From contig CALXUP010000004.1 in NCBI GenBank assembly GCA_944391715.1, positions 31,263 to 95,262 on the forward strand: a stretch of 64,000 bases of DNA, given 5' to 3'. Below, one piece after another: positions 53,790 through 62,280 of this stretch; the stretch's first letter is position 1, and every line of letters begins with the position of its first letter. A program made the translations under genes and the position numbers. The notes beneath the pieces were generated by a model. It ran no database searches, was not told the DNA's origin, and was given only the letters and a program-made list of their open reading frames with translations. This DNA comes from an uncultured Alphaproteobacteria bacterium (GTDB lineage: Bacteria > Pseudomonadota > Alphaproteobacteria > RF32 > CAG-239).

Positions 53790-54757
53790 AAACGCCGGAT
53801 TTCTGGAAAAGCAAAAACCTGCTTGCCGATATATTAACCCCGCTCGGACTGATATACGGATTGGCCACTACATTGCGCCTCCGTTTTAAGAAAAGCCGGA
53901 AAGTTCCCTATCCGGTCATCTGTATCGGCAACTTAACGGCCGGCGGAACCGGAAAAACGCCGGTTTCCGTATCTATGGCTGCCCTGTTGCAACAAGCCGG
54001 CAAACGCCCGTTCTTCGTAACCCGCGGGTATGGCGGAAAAAGCCGCAATATTTTTGCCGATGCAAAAAAATACAATGTCCGGGAAACCGGTGATGAACCG
54101 CTTCTTCTTGCCCGGCAGGCACCGACGGTAATCAACCCCGACCGTGCGGCGGGAGCGGAGCTGGCCATAAAAAACGGCGCCGATACAATCATTATGGACG
54201 ACGGTTTTCAAAATCCCGGATTATACAAAGACTTATCTTTTCTGGTATTTGACGGCACAGCCGGCATCGGCAACGGCAAATGCATTCCGGCCGGCCCTCT
54301 GCGTGAAACTTTCGCAGCCGGAATAAAACGGGCTCAGGCGATAATCATCCTGGGAGAAGACAAACACAACCTGTCCGCCCGAATAACCGATCTCCCGGTC
54401 TTTAGAGGACGCATAAAAGCCCTTCCCCCTAAGATTGCCCCGCAAAACGTCATTGCTTTTGCCGGCATCGGACGACCGCAGAAATTTTACGATTCTCTGC
54501 AGGAACTCGGCTTTTCAATTATCAAGACTTTCGATTTCGGCGACCATCATTTTTATACGGAAGACGAACTGCAAAACCTGTTGCATGAAGCACATTATTT
54601 TAATGCCGAACTTTTTACCACCGCAAAAGACTTTGTAAAAATTCCGGACAAGCTTCAAAAACATTTCAACGTATTGGAAATCACCGTCGAATGGGAAGAT
54701 CCGCAAAACCTTGCCGATTTTGTCTTAAAACGGATTAATACCATGAAAAATCAATGA
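53786..54757 (+). CDS. lpxK: Tetraacyldisaccharide 4'-kinase
   Basis: Inner-membrane kinase that phosphorylates the 4' position of the lipid A disaccharide, 323 aa. The P-loop is in GNLTAGGTGKTPVS at about residues 49-62, the conserved DDGFQN follows near 137, and a short hydrophobic N-terminus anchors it. It is the last gene of the FliN-DUF374-waaA-lpxK run and overlaps a small convergent gene. Confidence 0.95.
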   Translation: MKTPDFWKSKNLLADILTPLGLIYGLATTLRLRFKKSRKVPYPVICIGNLTAGGTGKTPVSVSMAALLQQAGKRPFFVTRGYGGKSRNIFADAKKYNVRETGDEPLLLARQAPTVINPDRAAGAELAIKNGADTIIMDDGFQNPGLYKDLSFLVFDGTAGIGNGKCIPAGPLRETFAAGIKRAQAIIILGEDKHNLSARITDLPVFRGRIKALPPKIAPQNVIAFAGIGRPQKFYDSLQELGFSIIKTFDFGDHHFYTEDELQNLLHEAHYFNAELFTTAKDFVKIPDKLQKHFNVLEITVEWEDPQNLADFVLKRINTMKNQ

Positions 54758-54957
54758 AACCGGGCAGATTTAGGCTCCAAAACATTATCAGCCAAAGCCC
54801 AGATTTCCCAGTCAAACACCGGTTTCTCCGCAATGTGAAAGACTTTGGTTGCCGTTTTCTGCTGCCGGAAAGCTTCAAAATCCGCCGTTACGGCGCTCGG
54901 CCACAAATCCGCATTAGCATTCGTTTCGGCAGACAATCTTTCTACATTTTCCATCAT
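54751..54957 (-). CDS. Small hypothetical protein, 68 aa
   Basis: I do not recognise the family. It is soluble and rich in Ala, Glu and Trp, with DLWPSAVTADFEAF and PVFDWEIWALADN as its most distinctive parts. GGAG lies 7 bases before the ATG, and the composition looks protein-like, so I keep it. It overlaps the end of lpxK by 7 bases in convergent orientation and lies 34 bases after the aldo/keto reductase start-proximal operon end, possibly on the same transcript. Confidence 0.5.
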   Translation of the reverse strand: MMENVERLSAETNANADLWPSAVTADFEAFRQQKTATKVFHIAEKPVFDWEIWALADNVLEPKSARFH

Positions 54958-54991
54958 ATATTTTCTCCGTCAAAATTATGTTTCATACAAA

Positions 54992-55906
54992 CTATGCCCA
55001 GATATTTTCCACCGTATAGCTGCCCAAAGCAAAAGCCTCGGCATCAATAAAGCGGTGATTCTTATCCAGCTTGGCAAGCTCTTCCATATCTTTTTCATCC
55101 AAAATCACGCTCCGTGCCTCGTAATTTTCTTTGATATGCCCCAGATTAACCGACTTTGGAATAACCGCAATCTGCTGCTGCATGGCCCAGGCCAGAAGAA
55201 CCTGCGCCGGCGAGGCCTTCAAACGTTTGGCAATTTCAAGAACGGCCGGCTCGCTCTCAATGCGATGATCCCCTGAACCAAGCGGCGAATAAGCCGTAAC
55301 GGCAATATTATTTTTACGGCAGAAATCGACCAGTTCAGGCTGCTGTAAATAAGGATGATGCTCAAACTGATTAACGCTCGGCATTATTTCGGCTTTTTTA
55401 ATCAGGCTTTGCAGTTTTCCGACGCTAAAATTAGAAACGCCGATAGATTCGACCAATCCCTGTTGCCGGGCTTTTTCCATTTCCGCCCAGGTCAGCTCAA
55501 GCGGGAGGTCTTCAAGAGAAATCATATCTTCCGGGCCTTTTGGCAAAGTCGTCCCTTTTTTCTGCGCCACCGGCCAATGAATCAGATACAAATCCAGATA
55601 ATCAATCTGCAAATCTTTAAGTGTCTTCCGCAAAGCCGGCAAAACATCTTCCGGCGCATGGCTGTCATTCCATAATTTTGACGTAATAAACAGTTGTTCG
55701 CGTTTAATATCGCCTTCCGCTATCGCATCATGAACCGCCTGCCCGATTTCCGCCTCATTTCCATAAATCGGCGCACAGTCAATATGCTGATACCCGAGCT
55801 TAATTGCCCAGCGGACAGCCTGATAAACATCTCCGGCCGGAGCTTTCCAGGTTCCGAGACCGATAATCGGCATTTTGCTGCCGTTGTCCAATTCTATTGT
55901 TTTCAT
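54992..55906 (-). CDS. Aldo/keto reductase
   Basis: An NADPH-dependent carbonyl reductase of 304 aa with the TIM-barrel fold. The catalytic tetrad is visible: Asp in HIDCAPIYGNE with Tyr, Lys in ITSKLWND, and His in LYLIHWP. The C-terminal IPKSVNLGHIKEN binds the cofactor phosphate. The substrate is unknown. The start is the ATG at 55906 with GAGGAG 6-7 bases upstream; the frame extends upstream without family similarity. Confidence 0.9.
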   Translation of the reverse strand: MKTIELDNGSKMPIIGLGTWKAPAGDVYQAVRWAIKLGYQHIDCAPIYGNEAEIGQAVHDAIAEGDIKREQLFITSKLWNDSHAPEDVLPALRKTLKDLQIDYLDLYLIHWPVAQKKGTTLPKGPEDMISLEDLPLELTWAEMEKARQQGLVESIGVSNFSVGKLQSLIKKAEIMPSVNQFEHHPYLQQPELVDFCRKNNIAVTAYSPLGSGDHRIESEPAVLEIAKRLKASPAQVLLAWAMQQQIAVIPKSVNLGHIKENYEARSVILDEKDMEELAKLDKNHRFIDAEAFALGSYTVENIWA

Positions 55907-56058
55907 CAGTTTCTCCTCATCTGCCACAAAATTGCTGTTTCGGCATATATAATCACCAAAATCCGGGCTTAAAGAGAAAGGGCGCAAAAAAACTCGACCG
56001 GTCTTTACATTTCTTCAAACCGGATTATATCTGCAAACAACAACACAAGGAGAAGTAA

Positions 56059-56535
56059 ATGAGTTTAGCTCATGCCATATTTGCCGCCGGATGTTTTTGG
56101 AGCGTTCAAGCGGCCTTCGATAGCGTCCCGGGCGTTTTCTCAACCCGGGTCGGCTACATCGGAGGCACGACGGCCAATCCGGGCTATGAACAGGTTTCTT
56201 CCGGCAAAACCGGACACGCAGAAGCCGTTGAAATAACTTACGACCCCAAACTCGTCAGTTACGAACAACTGCTCAACGTTTTCTTTAAGATTCACAATCC
56301 GACCACGCTAAACCGCCAGGGACCTGATATCGGCACACAATACCGTTCGGCAATTTTTTACCTGAACGAAAAACAAAAAAGCGCCGCCGTTGATAAAATT
56401 ACTGAGCTAAAACGCCAAAAAGCTTTTTCCGCTCCCATTGTAACCGAAGTCGTCCCGGCAAAAACTTTCTACCCGGCCGAAGATTATCACCAGGATTACT
56501 TAAAAAAACGCGGAAAAACAAACTGTCGAAGATAG
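56059..56535 (+). CDS. msrA: Peptide-methionine (S)-S-oxide reductase
   Basis: Repairs oxidised methionine, 158 aa. The catalytic Cys is in GCFWSVQ at about residue 12. GYIGG, GHAEAVEITYDP, QGPDIGTQYRSAIF and YHQDYL are the MsrA signatures. A C-terminal Cys (TNCRR) could serve as the resolving residue. AAGGAG lies 6 bases before the ATG. It looks monocistronic; no msrB is adjacent. Confidence 0.94.
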   Translation: MSLAHAIFAAGCFWSVQAAFDSVPGVFSTRVGYIGGTTANPGYEQVSSGKTGHAEAVEITYDPKLVSYEQLLNVFFKIHNPTTLNRQGPDIGTQYRSAIFYLNEKQKSAAVDKITELKRQKAFSAPIVTEVVPAKTFYPAEDYHQDYLKKRGKTNCRR

Positions 56536-56623
56536 AAGATAAAATAATTGGAAAAACACACAACACACGCTCGGACTTATTTTTGCAAATTCAATCAGTT
56601 CCGCTGCTTAACACATACAGCAG

Positions 56624-57025
56624 TTAAAAATTTTCAAATTCACAAGGCATATCAAAATTCCAAAGCCCTTGCCGCCCGGAAACATAAATATCTTTTTCAG
56701 GTCTTCTGAAATTTTCAAATTTCCAGGCATAATTTCCTTCCTGCCAATTGCCGAGCGCCCGTTCCTGCTCCGTTTGACGGGCAATAAAATCGGTATCCAT
56801 AAGAATACAATCCGTCAGATCAGCAATAGCAACAACCTTTCCCGGGCAAATTCCCGTTATGCCGTATTTCCGAGCCAAATCTTCATCTTTTGCCGTCATC
56901 GGACGCATTGAAGTATGAAGAACCACCGAACCGCGATACTTTGTCCGCCAGCTTCTTGTTTCATAAAGCTTTATCCCATCTGCCAAAGCCCGGGCATACA
57001 AATGCCAGATTGTAAGAGCTTTCAT
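56624..57025 (-). CDS. ASCH-domain protein
   Basis: A small protein of 133 aa with the ASCH fold, related to PUA and thought to bind RNA or modified nucleosides. KALTIWHLYARALADGIKLY, ETRSWRTKYRGSVVLHTS and GKVVAIADLTDCI follow the family. The biological role is unknown. It converges on msrA, and no operon partner is visible. Confidence 0.82.
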   Translation of the reverse strand: MKALTIWHLYARALADGIKLYETRSWRTKYRGSVVLHTSMRPMTAKDEDLARKYGITGICPGKVVAIADLTDCILMDTDFIARQTEQERALGNWQEGNYAWKFENFRRPEKDIYVSGRQGLWNFDMPCEFENF

Positions 57026-57208
57026 TCTTTCCTCGGATTATTTTTTTGAGTTTATCGCATTAACGCTAACTATAAATACTTCTGTTTTCTTTGTCAAAAA
57101 TTTCTTTTCTATTAGCTTTGTCAATTTTTAAAAATCTATTGACAAAAATGAACAAAATGATATATTAAGCTATCTTCACTTAAATTTACAACTAATTCGG
57201 AGGCATAA

Positions 57209-58534
57209 ATGCCTAAAAAAATTTATATGTCGCGTGCACAAATCGCCGCTTATGTTGCAACTCAGGCAGGAATCCATTATTCCCACCACAAAAACGCATA
57301 TTTTCGCCAGTGCGATGAAGCTGTTTATGAGCAAAGCCTCAGACTGATTGACGACTTTCTGAATAACAGGATTGAAACCGAAGCTGGTGCCGTTAAAGAA
57401 ATCGAGGAGCTGATTTATACTGTAAAACATCGGGCAAATGCCAAACTGTCACTGCAAATGCAAAAGGCTCTGCACCGTCTGCAATCCCAAAAGGCAGCCC
57501 ATGATGAAATGCAAAAGCGTTTTGAAAAACTTGGAGAGCTTACATTTATATCTTCCGTACTCAACAACAAAAAACAAGCTGCAGTTCTGTCTCCGGCCGA
57601 ATTAAACATCATTAAAGAAACGTTGGACAAGCAACCGGACAATGCCATAATCAGACGACTGCGTGAAAAAGCCCAAAGTTATGCACTGCTTTGCTACTCC
57701 AAATTAAAAAACAAACAAGAATTAAATTTACGTAACCCGGAACACCGTAAGCTTGTTAACAGCTACAATTTGGAACATATCCGGACATTCTCTAATACCC
57801 CTAAGACCCAAAAGCGTCCGGAAGTTCAGATCAAACAGCCGCAGCAAAAGAAGAAAGCTTTTGCTGCCTTTGGAATTTTATCTGAAAAATTCAAATTATT
57901 AAAAAACAACACACAACAAAAACTTAAAAATTTCGGAATTTTATCCCGTGAAAAAATCCGTAAGACAAAAAAAATTGCTGTTCTTGCAGCCATTGCTGCG
58001 GTTTCCGTTTTTGTCGGCAAAGGACTGCTGAAAGAAACAGGCAGAACAAATATGTCTTCGGTTAAAGTTGCCAAAGAAATCAAAACCGCTCCTGCCGAAC
58101 AAACAACGGCAGCTTCTACTCAAACTGCCGATTTTGCCAAGTTTGCCCAAACGACCGTAACCGGAGATTATTATGATACGGCTTTGCAAATTCACCTGAA
58201 ATCAAAAGAAAATGTTCAGAAATTATACAATCAGGTTGCGCAACTGGCCGAAGACGGTAAAATTTCACCCTCTGAGAAAAACAGTATCAAACAATATGCC
58301 CACGCCTTTACAATGTATCGGCTCATTCGCCCGAATTCCAAAGAAAACAAAGCAATCCAAAATTTGTTAAACGGCGGAAAAGAAGATAAAGGCTACATTG
58401 AAAATCTGGTAAAGAAGGCCGGAAAATACGGAAATGGCGTCAAACCGGACAATAATAACATCAAACACAGCAACTTTGACAAAGCTTCTCCTGCCCTGCA
58501 GCAACAACATCTAAAAAACTTGCTGACCAGATAA
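57209..58534 (+). CDS. Hypothetical single-pass membrane protein, 441 aa
   Basis: I do not recognise this protein. It has a long cytoplasmic Lys/Gln-rich helical part (1-250) with predicted coiled coil around 75-110. A similar motif occurs twice before the membrane: FGILSEKFKL near 222 and FGILSREKIR near 243. One membrane helix lies at about 255-272, then an Ala/Thr-rich linker and a helical domain. GGAGG lies 6-7 bases before the ATG. It is flanked downstream by repeats and a terminator. Confidence 0.65.
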   Translation: MPKKIYMSRAQIAAYVATQAGIHYSHHKNAYFRQCDEAVYEQSLRLIDDFLNNRIETEAGAVKEIEELIYTVKHRANAKLSLQMQKALHRLQSQKAAHDEMQKRFEKLGELTFISSVLNNKKQAAVLSPAELNIIKETLDKQPDNAIIRRLREKAQSYALLCYSKLKNKQELNLRNPEHRKLVNSYNLEHIRTFSNTPKTQKRPEVQIKQPQQKKKAFAAFGILSEKFKLLKNNTQQKLKNFGILSREKIRKTKKIAVLAAIAAVSVFVGKGLLKETGRTNMSSVKVAKEIKTAPAEQTTAASTQTADFAKFAQTTVTGDYYDTALQIHLKSKENVQKLYNQVAQLAEDGKISPSEKNSIKQYAHAFTMYRLIRPNSKENKAIQNLLNGGKEDKGYIENLVKKAGKYGNGVKPDNNNIKHSNFDKASPALQQQHLKNLLTR

Positions 58535-58535
58535 T

Positions 58536-58646
58536 TTCCTGAGACATAGTCCTGTGCGCTTTCCGGCATCCCGACGGAAAGCGGCTCTCTGCATAAAACA
58601 AAAAACCCAGACATAATGTCCGGGCTTTTAATGGCGGATGGTACAG
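58536..58646. repeat. 111-bp direct repeat, copy 1 (tRNA-Ser flank without the tRNA)
   Basis: Nearly identical to 58751-58861, 215 bases away. It contains the hairpin CGCTTTCCG/CGGAAAGCG type and a second terminator-like hairpin weakened by one substitution. It ends with the last 14 or so bases of a tRNA-Ser 3' end (CCA side), after which tRNA similarity stops. It may terminate the 441-aa protein gene. Confidence 0.85.
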
Positions 58647-58657
58647 AATGGCTAAGC

Positions 58658-58685
58658 AAAAACAACCGTTGCTCCGGTTGTTTTT
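58658..58685 (+). terminator. Terminator-like hairpin between the repeats
   Basis: An 11-bp stem AAAAACAACCG/CGGTTGTTTTT (58658-58668 with 58675-58685) ends in five T. Confidence 0.75.
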
Positions 58686-58703
58686 GTCTGCAACATCTCA
58701 GAA

Positions 58704-58752
58704 AACGTTAGCGAGCAAGGTTTGACTACCCAAACCGAAGCAAGCTTACGTT
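58704..58752. repeat. Imperfect inverted repeat, about 22-bp arms
   Basis: 58704-58724 and 58731-58752 pair with about four mismatches around a 6-base loop. It lies in the unique stretch between the two 111-bp copies. It may be a remnant of a small mobile element. Confidence 0.5.
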
Positions 58753-58861
58753 CCTGAGACATAGTCCTGTGCGCTTTCCGGCATCCCGACGGAAAGCGGC
58801 TCTCCGCATAAAACAAAAAACCCGGACATCATGTCCGGGCTTTTAATGGCGGAGAGTACAG
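58751..58861. repeat. 111-bp direct repeat, copy 2 (attached to tRNA-Ser)
   Basis: The intact copy, running from the 3' flank into the last 15 bases of tRNA-Ser(GCU). Differences from copy 1 include the base that restores perfect pairing of the terminator stem. Confidence 0.85.
58815..58839 (-). terminator. Terminator of tRNA-Ser
   Basis: A perfect 9-bp stem CCCGGACAT/ATGTCCGGG (58821-58829 with 58831-58839) is followed on the minus strand by six T. Confidence 0.88.
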
Positions 58862-58935
58862 GACTCGAACCTGTGCATCGCTTTAACACGATGACGGATT
58901 AGCAATCCGCTGCATTACCACTCTGCCAACTCTCC
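58847..58935 (-). tRNA. tRNA-Ser, anticodon GCU
   Basis: An 89-base class II tRNA with acceptor GGAGAGT/ACTCTCC, discriminator G and encoded CCA. The anticodon stem GCGGA/TCCGT encloses TTGCTAA, giving GCU. A long variable arm (CATCG...CGATG) is typical of serine tRNAs, and the T-arm carries GTTCGAGTCC. Confidence 0.96.
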
Positions 58936-59124
58936 AGCAAACGGTTCGGTCTTATATGTATAATAACTTTTCAGCTCCGTCAACATCTTTTTTATTTTTT
59001 CTCGTCATATCCCCAGTTTCTTTCTGTTCTGCACAGTTTTTACCAATATAACAGAAGTAGCATTGACAAACCTTACAATACATTTTTATATTTTCTAAAG
59101 AAATAAATTATAAAACACATTATT

Positions 59125-59403
59125 ATGAAAACACAAAAATTATTAATCTTATTGGTTCTTGGGATGAGCGTCTTTTGTTGCTCCTGTTCTTCTCCGCATC
59201 AGGTTATTACACCGCTCTCCTCCGAGTACTATTGCATTCACGGAGATTCCGTCAATTCGGCGCCGCATCATTATCCCGAGTTAGCCAGTTCGAAACCTCC
59301 GAAAGAAGCGGAACAGTCCAGGGATCCCGGATGGGTTGATTATCTTTTTACTCACAGCAGCGTTTTACCGTTGCTCATTCTCTTGTTCGGAAGTTCCCGT
59401 TAA
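59125..59403 (+). CDS. Small lipoprotein, 92 aa
   Basis: A signal peptide (residues 5-18) ends in FCCSCSS with a lipobox-like LGMSVFCCSC, so the protein is probably lipidated. The mature part contains two His pairs and ends with a hydrophobic helix (VLPLLILLFG), which is unusual for a lipoprotein. I recognise no family. It has its own terminator, shared with the convergent ZIP gene. Confidence 0.6.
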   Translation: MKTQKLLILLVLGMSVFCCSCSSPHQVITPLSSEYYCIHGDSVNSAPHHYPELASSKPPKEAEQSRDPGWVDYLFTHSSVLPLLILLFGSSR

Positions 59404-59405
59404 AA

Positions 59406-59449
59406 TTCCAACCCCGCCAATCTTAAACCGATCGGCGGGAATTTTTTTT
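59406..59449. terminator. Terminator between lipoprotein and ZIP genes
   Basis: A CCCGCC/GGCGGG stem (59413-59418 with 59434-59439), extended by AATT pairs, is followed by eight T on the plus strand. It lies 2 bases from the ZIP stop. Confidence 0.8.
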
Positions 59450-59451
59450 AA

Positions 59452-60228
59452 TCAATGAAGAACAATATTCAGATAAGTCATAAAGATAAAACCAAGAAAC
59501 AAAGCAAAAGCCGCACGGTTAGATTTTTTGGTATCATAAGTTTCCGGCAAAATCTCATTGACCACCACAAACAAAAGCGTACCGCCGGCCATAGCCATCC
59601 CGAACGGAACGATTTTCTCGCTCATTCCCATTGTCAGCAAACCCAACACAGCACCCAAAGGCTGAATCATACCAATTGCTGCCGCGGTCAAAGCAGCCTT
59701 CAGGCGAGAACACTTGGCCGCAACCAAAGAGATTGCAATGGTCAGCCCCTCCGGAATATTATGCAGCGCGATTCCCACAACCAAACTGTCGGGATTCATA
59801 AAGTCTTCGGCACTATACGCCACTCCGACCGCCAATCCTTCAGGAATTTTATGAAGCGTAATCGCAATAATAAAAAGCCAGGCCGTCCGCAGATTAAAAC
59901 CGCCAAAACCATGGCGCCCCATATTATTATGCTCATGCGGCAGCACGGCGTTCAAAATCCACACCAGCGCAACACCGGCAAACACAGCCCCGACATACCA
60001 GAAACCGGCCACATGAATATCCGGATCAAATTGCAAAATTCGTCCCATTGCCGGCACAAGAAGAGAAAAGAACGAAGCCGCCAGCATAACTCCGGCAGCA
60101 ATATTCAGCATAAAATTGATTTCATCCTGGGAATAGCGCTTTTTCAGAAAAATCATAAAGCCGCCGACCCCGGTAATCAAACCGGCAATCGTCGCAGCCA
60201 GCAGTCCTTGCCAGAAAATACCGTCCAT
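59452..60228 (-). CDS. ZIP family divalent metal transporter (ZupT-like)
   Basis: Inner-membrane importer of zinc and possibly iron or manganese, 258 aa with about eight helices. The metal-path motifs in helices 4 and 5 are visible: HKIPEG and HNIPEG. A short His-containing loop (PHEHNNMGRHG) lies between helices 3 and 4, as usual. The start overlaps the NUDIX gene stop by one base, so the two are coupled. No metal-responsive operator is recognisable. Confidence 0.92.
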   Translation of the reverse strand: MDGIFWQGLLAATIAGLITGVGGFMIFLKKRYSQDEINFMLNIAAGVMLAASFFSLLVPAMGRILQFDPDIHVAGFWYVGAVFAGVALVWILNAVLPHEHNNMGRHGFGGFNLRTAWLFIIAITLHKIPEGLAVGVAYSAEDFMNPDSLVVGIALHNIPEGLTIAISLVAAKCSRLKAALTAAAIGMIQPLGAVLGLLTMGMSEKIVPFGMAMAGGTLLFVVVNEILPETYDTKKSNRAAFALFLGFIFMTYLNIVLH

Positions 60229-60803
60229 TATAATCTTCTCTCCCTAACCTTATCCATAATCCGTTTATAGACCGGAGTCGTCGATTCTTCGTTCGTCACG
60301 GCCAAAAGCCTGTTATTGGCAATCCAGCTGACAGCTTTGTTCTCATCCGGTTTCGGACGAACAAGTTCATTTTCATCCGCCTCAAATAAATATGTAAAAT
60401 TAAGATGCAAATGCGCCGGAACCTGCATTTGGTTTTTATAATGCGCTCCCACACCTAAAATACAAAAATCTATCGGCTCTTCCGCCAACAATTTCATGGA
60501 TTGCAGCCCGCATTCCTCAGCCGCCTCCTTGCGTGCCACAGACAACAAATCGGTCTCGCCGTCGGCATGCCCGCCGAACCATCCCCAGTGCTTATACAAA
60601 TTATGAAACCCCAAAAGCGTATGATTTCTTTTGGCATTTACAATCCAGCAAGAAACGGTAATATGCGCGGGCAGACATTCTCTTTTGTACAAAGAAACAG
60701 AGTTTTTCTTACGCATCTCCAGCAACTGCAAAAAAGACTGCCGGTCGGCCTCCTCTGCTTCATCATAAGGCCAGTAGTTTTCTGCCCACTTTAACAAATC
60801 CAT
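60228..60803 (-). CDS. NUDIX hydrolase
   Basis: A predicted Mg-dependent hydrolase of 191 aa. The box reads GGHADGETDLLSVARKEAAE followed by ECGL; the Arg of the box is Lys in this spacing. HITVSCWIVN and KHWGWFGGHADG are shared with a widespread NUDIX subgroup of unknown substrate. It lies 15 bases after gatB and overlaps the ZIP gene by one base. Confidence 0.87.
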   Translation of the reverse strand: MDLLKWAENYWPYDEAEEADRQSFLQLLEMRKKNSVSLYKRECLPAHITVSCWIVNAKRNHTLLGFHNLYKHWGWFGGHADGETDLLSVARKEAAEECGLQSMKLLAEEPIDFCILGVGAHYKNQMQVPAHLHLNFTYLFEADENELVRPKPDENKAVSWIANNRLLAVTNEESTTPVYKRIMDKVRERRL

Positions 60804-60818
60804 ATTTTTTCCTGACTG

Positions 60819-62279
60819 CTATTTGGCAAGTTTTTCGGACAACAGCTTGTTTACAATCGCCGGATTGGCCTTGCCCTGCGATTTTTTAATCACCTGACCG
60901 ACAAACCAGCCGAGCAAATTTACCTTTCCGGCTTTGTAAGAAGCCACGTTTTCAGGCGAAGATGCAATAACCTCATCAACAATGGTCTCTATCGCCCCAG
61001 TATCGGTAACCTGTTTCAGGCCTTTTTCTTCCACAATCTTGTCAGGCGCCTCTCCGGTCTCAGCCATAATTTCAAAAACATCCTTGGCTATTTTGCCGGA
61101 AATCACTTCTTTGGCAATCAAATCCACCAACATACCGAGATTTTCGGGGCTGATCGGGCTCTCAGAAATTCTGAGAGCATTTTTGTTCAGCATGGCAAAA
61201 AAGTCGCCCATCATCCAGTTGGCCACTTTCTTGGCATCCCGCCCTTTGGCTGCGGTTTCAAAAAAATCGGCAACTTCGCGATTCTCACAAAGAATGCGGG
61301 CATCATATTCGGTAATTCCCAAATCGCGGACAAAACGCTCGCGTTTGGCATCCGGAAGCTCGACCATATCTTTTTTAATGCCGTTGATATACTCGTCGGA
61401 AAGCATCAGCGGCAACAGATCCGGCTCCGGAAAATAACGGTAATCATGAGCAAATTCTTTCTTGCGCATAACCTTCGATTTTCCGGTTGACGGGTCAAAC
61501 TGACGGGTTTCCTGCTCTATTTCACCGCCGGCTTCATAAACCTCAACATGGCGCTTGGCCTCATTCTCAATCGCCTGCATCACAAAACGCATACTGTTGA
61601 CGTTTTTCATCTCGGTCCGGGTGCGGTATCCCTCTTCTCCGATTTTGCGAACCGAAACGTTCACATCGCAGCGCATTGAGCCCTCATCCATATTTCCGTC
61701 ACAGGTTCCGAGATAGCGGACAATTGAGCGCAGTTTTTTCAAAAACTCCCCGGCTTCTTCGGGAGAACGGAAATCAGGCTTGGTTACAATCTCCATCAGA
61801 CCGACGCCCGAACGGTTCAAATCAATAAAGCTCATACAGGGATCTATGTCATGAATGGATTTTCCGGCATCCTGCTCAATATGCAGACGCTCGATTCCGA
61901 TTCTTCTGGACGAGCCGTCCTCCAGCGTGATATCGACATAACCTTCCCCGACAATCGGATGCTGGAACTGCGTAATCTGATACCCCTGCGGCAAATCGGC
62001 ATAAAAATAGTTTTTGCGTGAAAACTCGGAATACTTGTTAATCTCGGCATTCAGCCCCAAACCGGTTTTAACCGCTTGGCGGACACATTGTTCGTTCAAT
62101 ACCGGCAGCATCCCCGGCATCGCGGCATCAACAAAAGACACATGAGTATTCGGCTCTGCCCCGAACTCGGTTGACGCACCGCTGTACATTTTGGATTCGG
62201 AAATAATCTGGCAGTGAATCTCCAAACCGCAGATAACTTCCCATTTGTTGTTTTCGGTCTCAATAATCATCGCAGCCAT
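60819..62279 (-). CDS. gatB: Aspartyl/glutamyl-tRNA amidotransferase subunit B
   Basis: Subunit of GatCAB, which converts Glu-tRNA-Gln and/or Asp-tRNA-Asn to the amide form, 486 aa. [28 protein letters not shown] and [17 protein letters not shown] are kinase-domain signatures; a C-terminal YqeY-like domain binds tRNA. The start is the ATG at 62279 with AAAGGAG 9 bases upstream. It lies one base after the gatA stop. Confidence 0.96.
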   Translation of the reverse strand: MAAMIIETENNKWEVICGLEIHCQIISESKMYSGASTEFGAEPNTHVSFVDAAMPGMLPVLNEQCVRQAVKTGLGLNAEINKYSEFSRKNYFYADLPQGYQITQFQHPIVGEGYVDITLEDGSSRRIGIERLHIEQDAGKSIHDIDPCMSFIDLNRSGVGLMEIVTKPDFRSPEEAGEFLKKLRSIVRYLGTCDGNMDEGSMRCDVNVSVRKIGEEGYRTRTEMKNVNSMRFVMQAIENEAKRHVEVYEAGGEIEQETRQFDPSTGKSKVMRKKEFAHDYRYFPEPDLLPLMLSDEYINGIKKDMVELPDAKRERFVRDLGITEYDARILCENREVADFFETAAKGRDAKKVANWMMGDFFAMLNKNALRISESPISPENLGMLVDLIAKEVISGKIAKDVFEIMAETGEAPDKIVEEKGLKQVTDTGAIETIVDEVIASSPENVASYKAGKVNLLGWFVGQVIKKSQGKANPAIVNKLLSEKLAK

Positions 62280-62280
62280 C

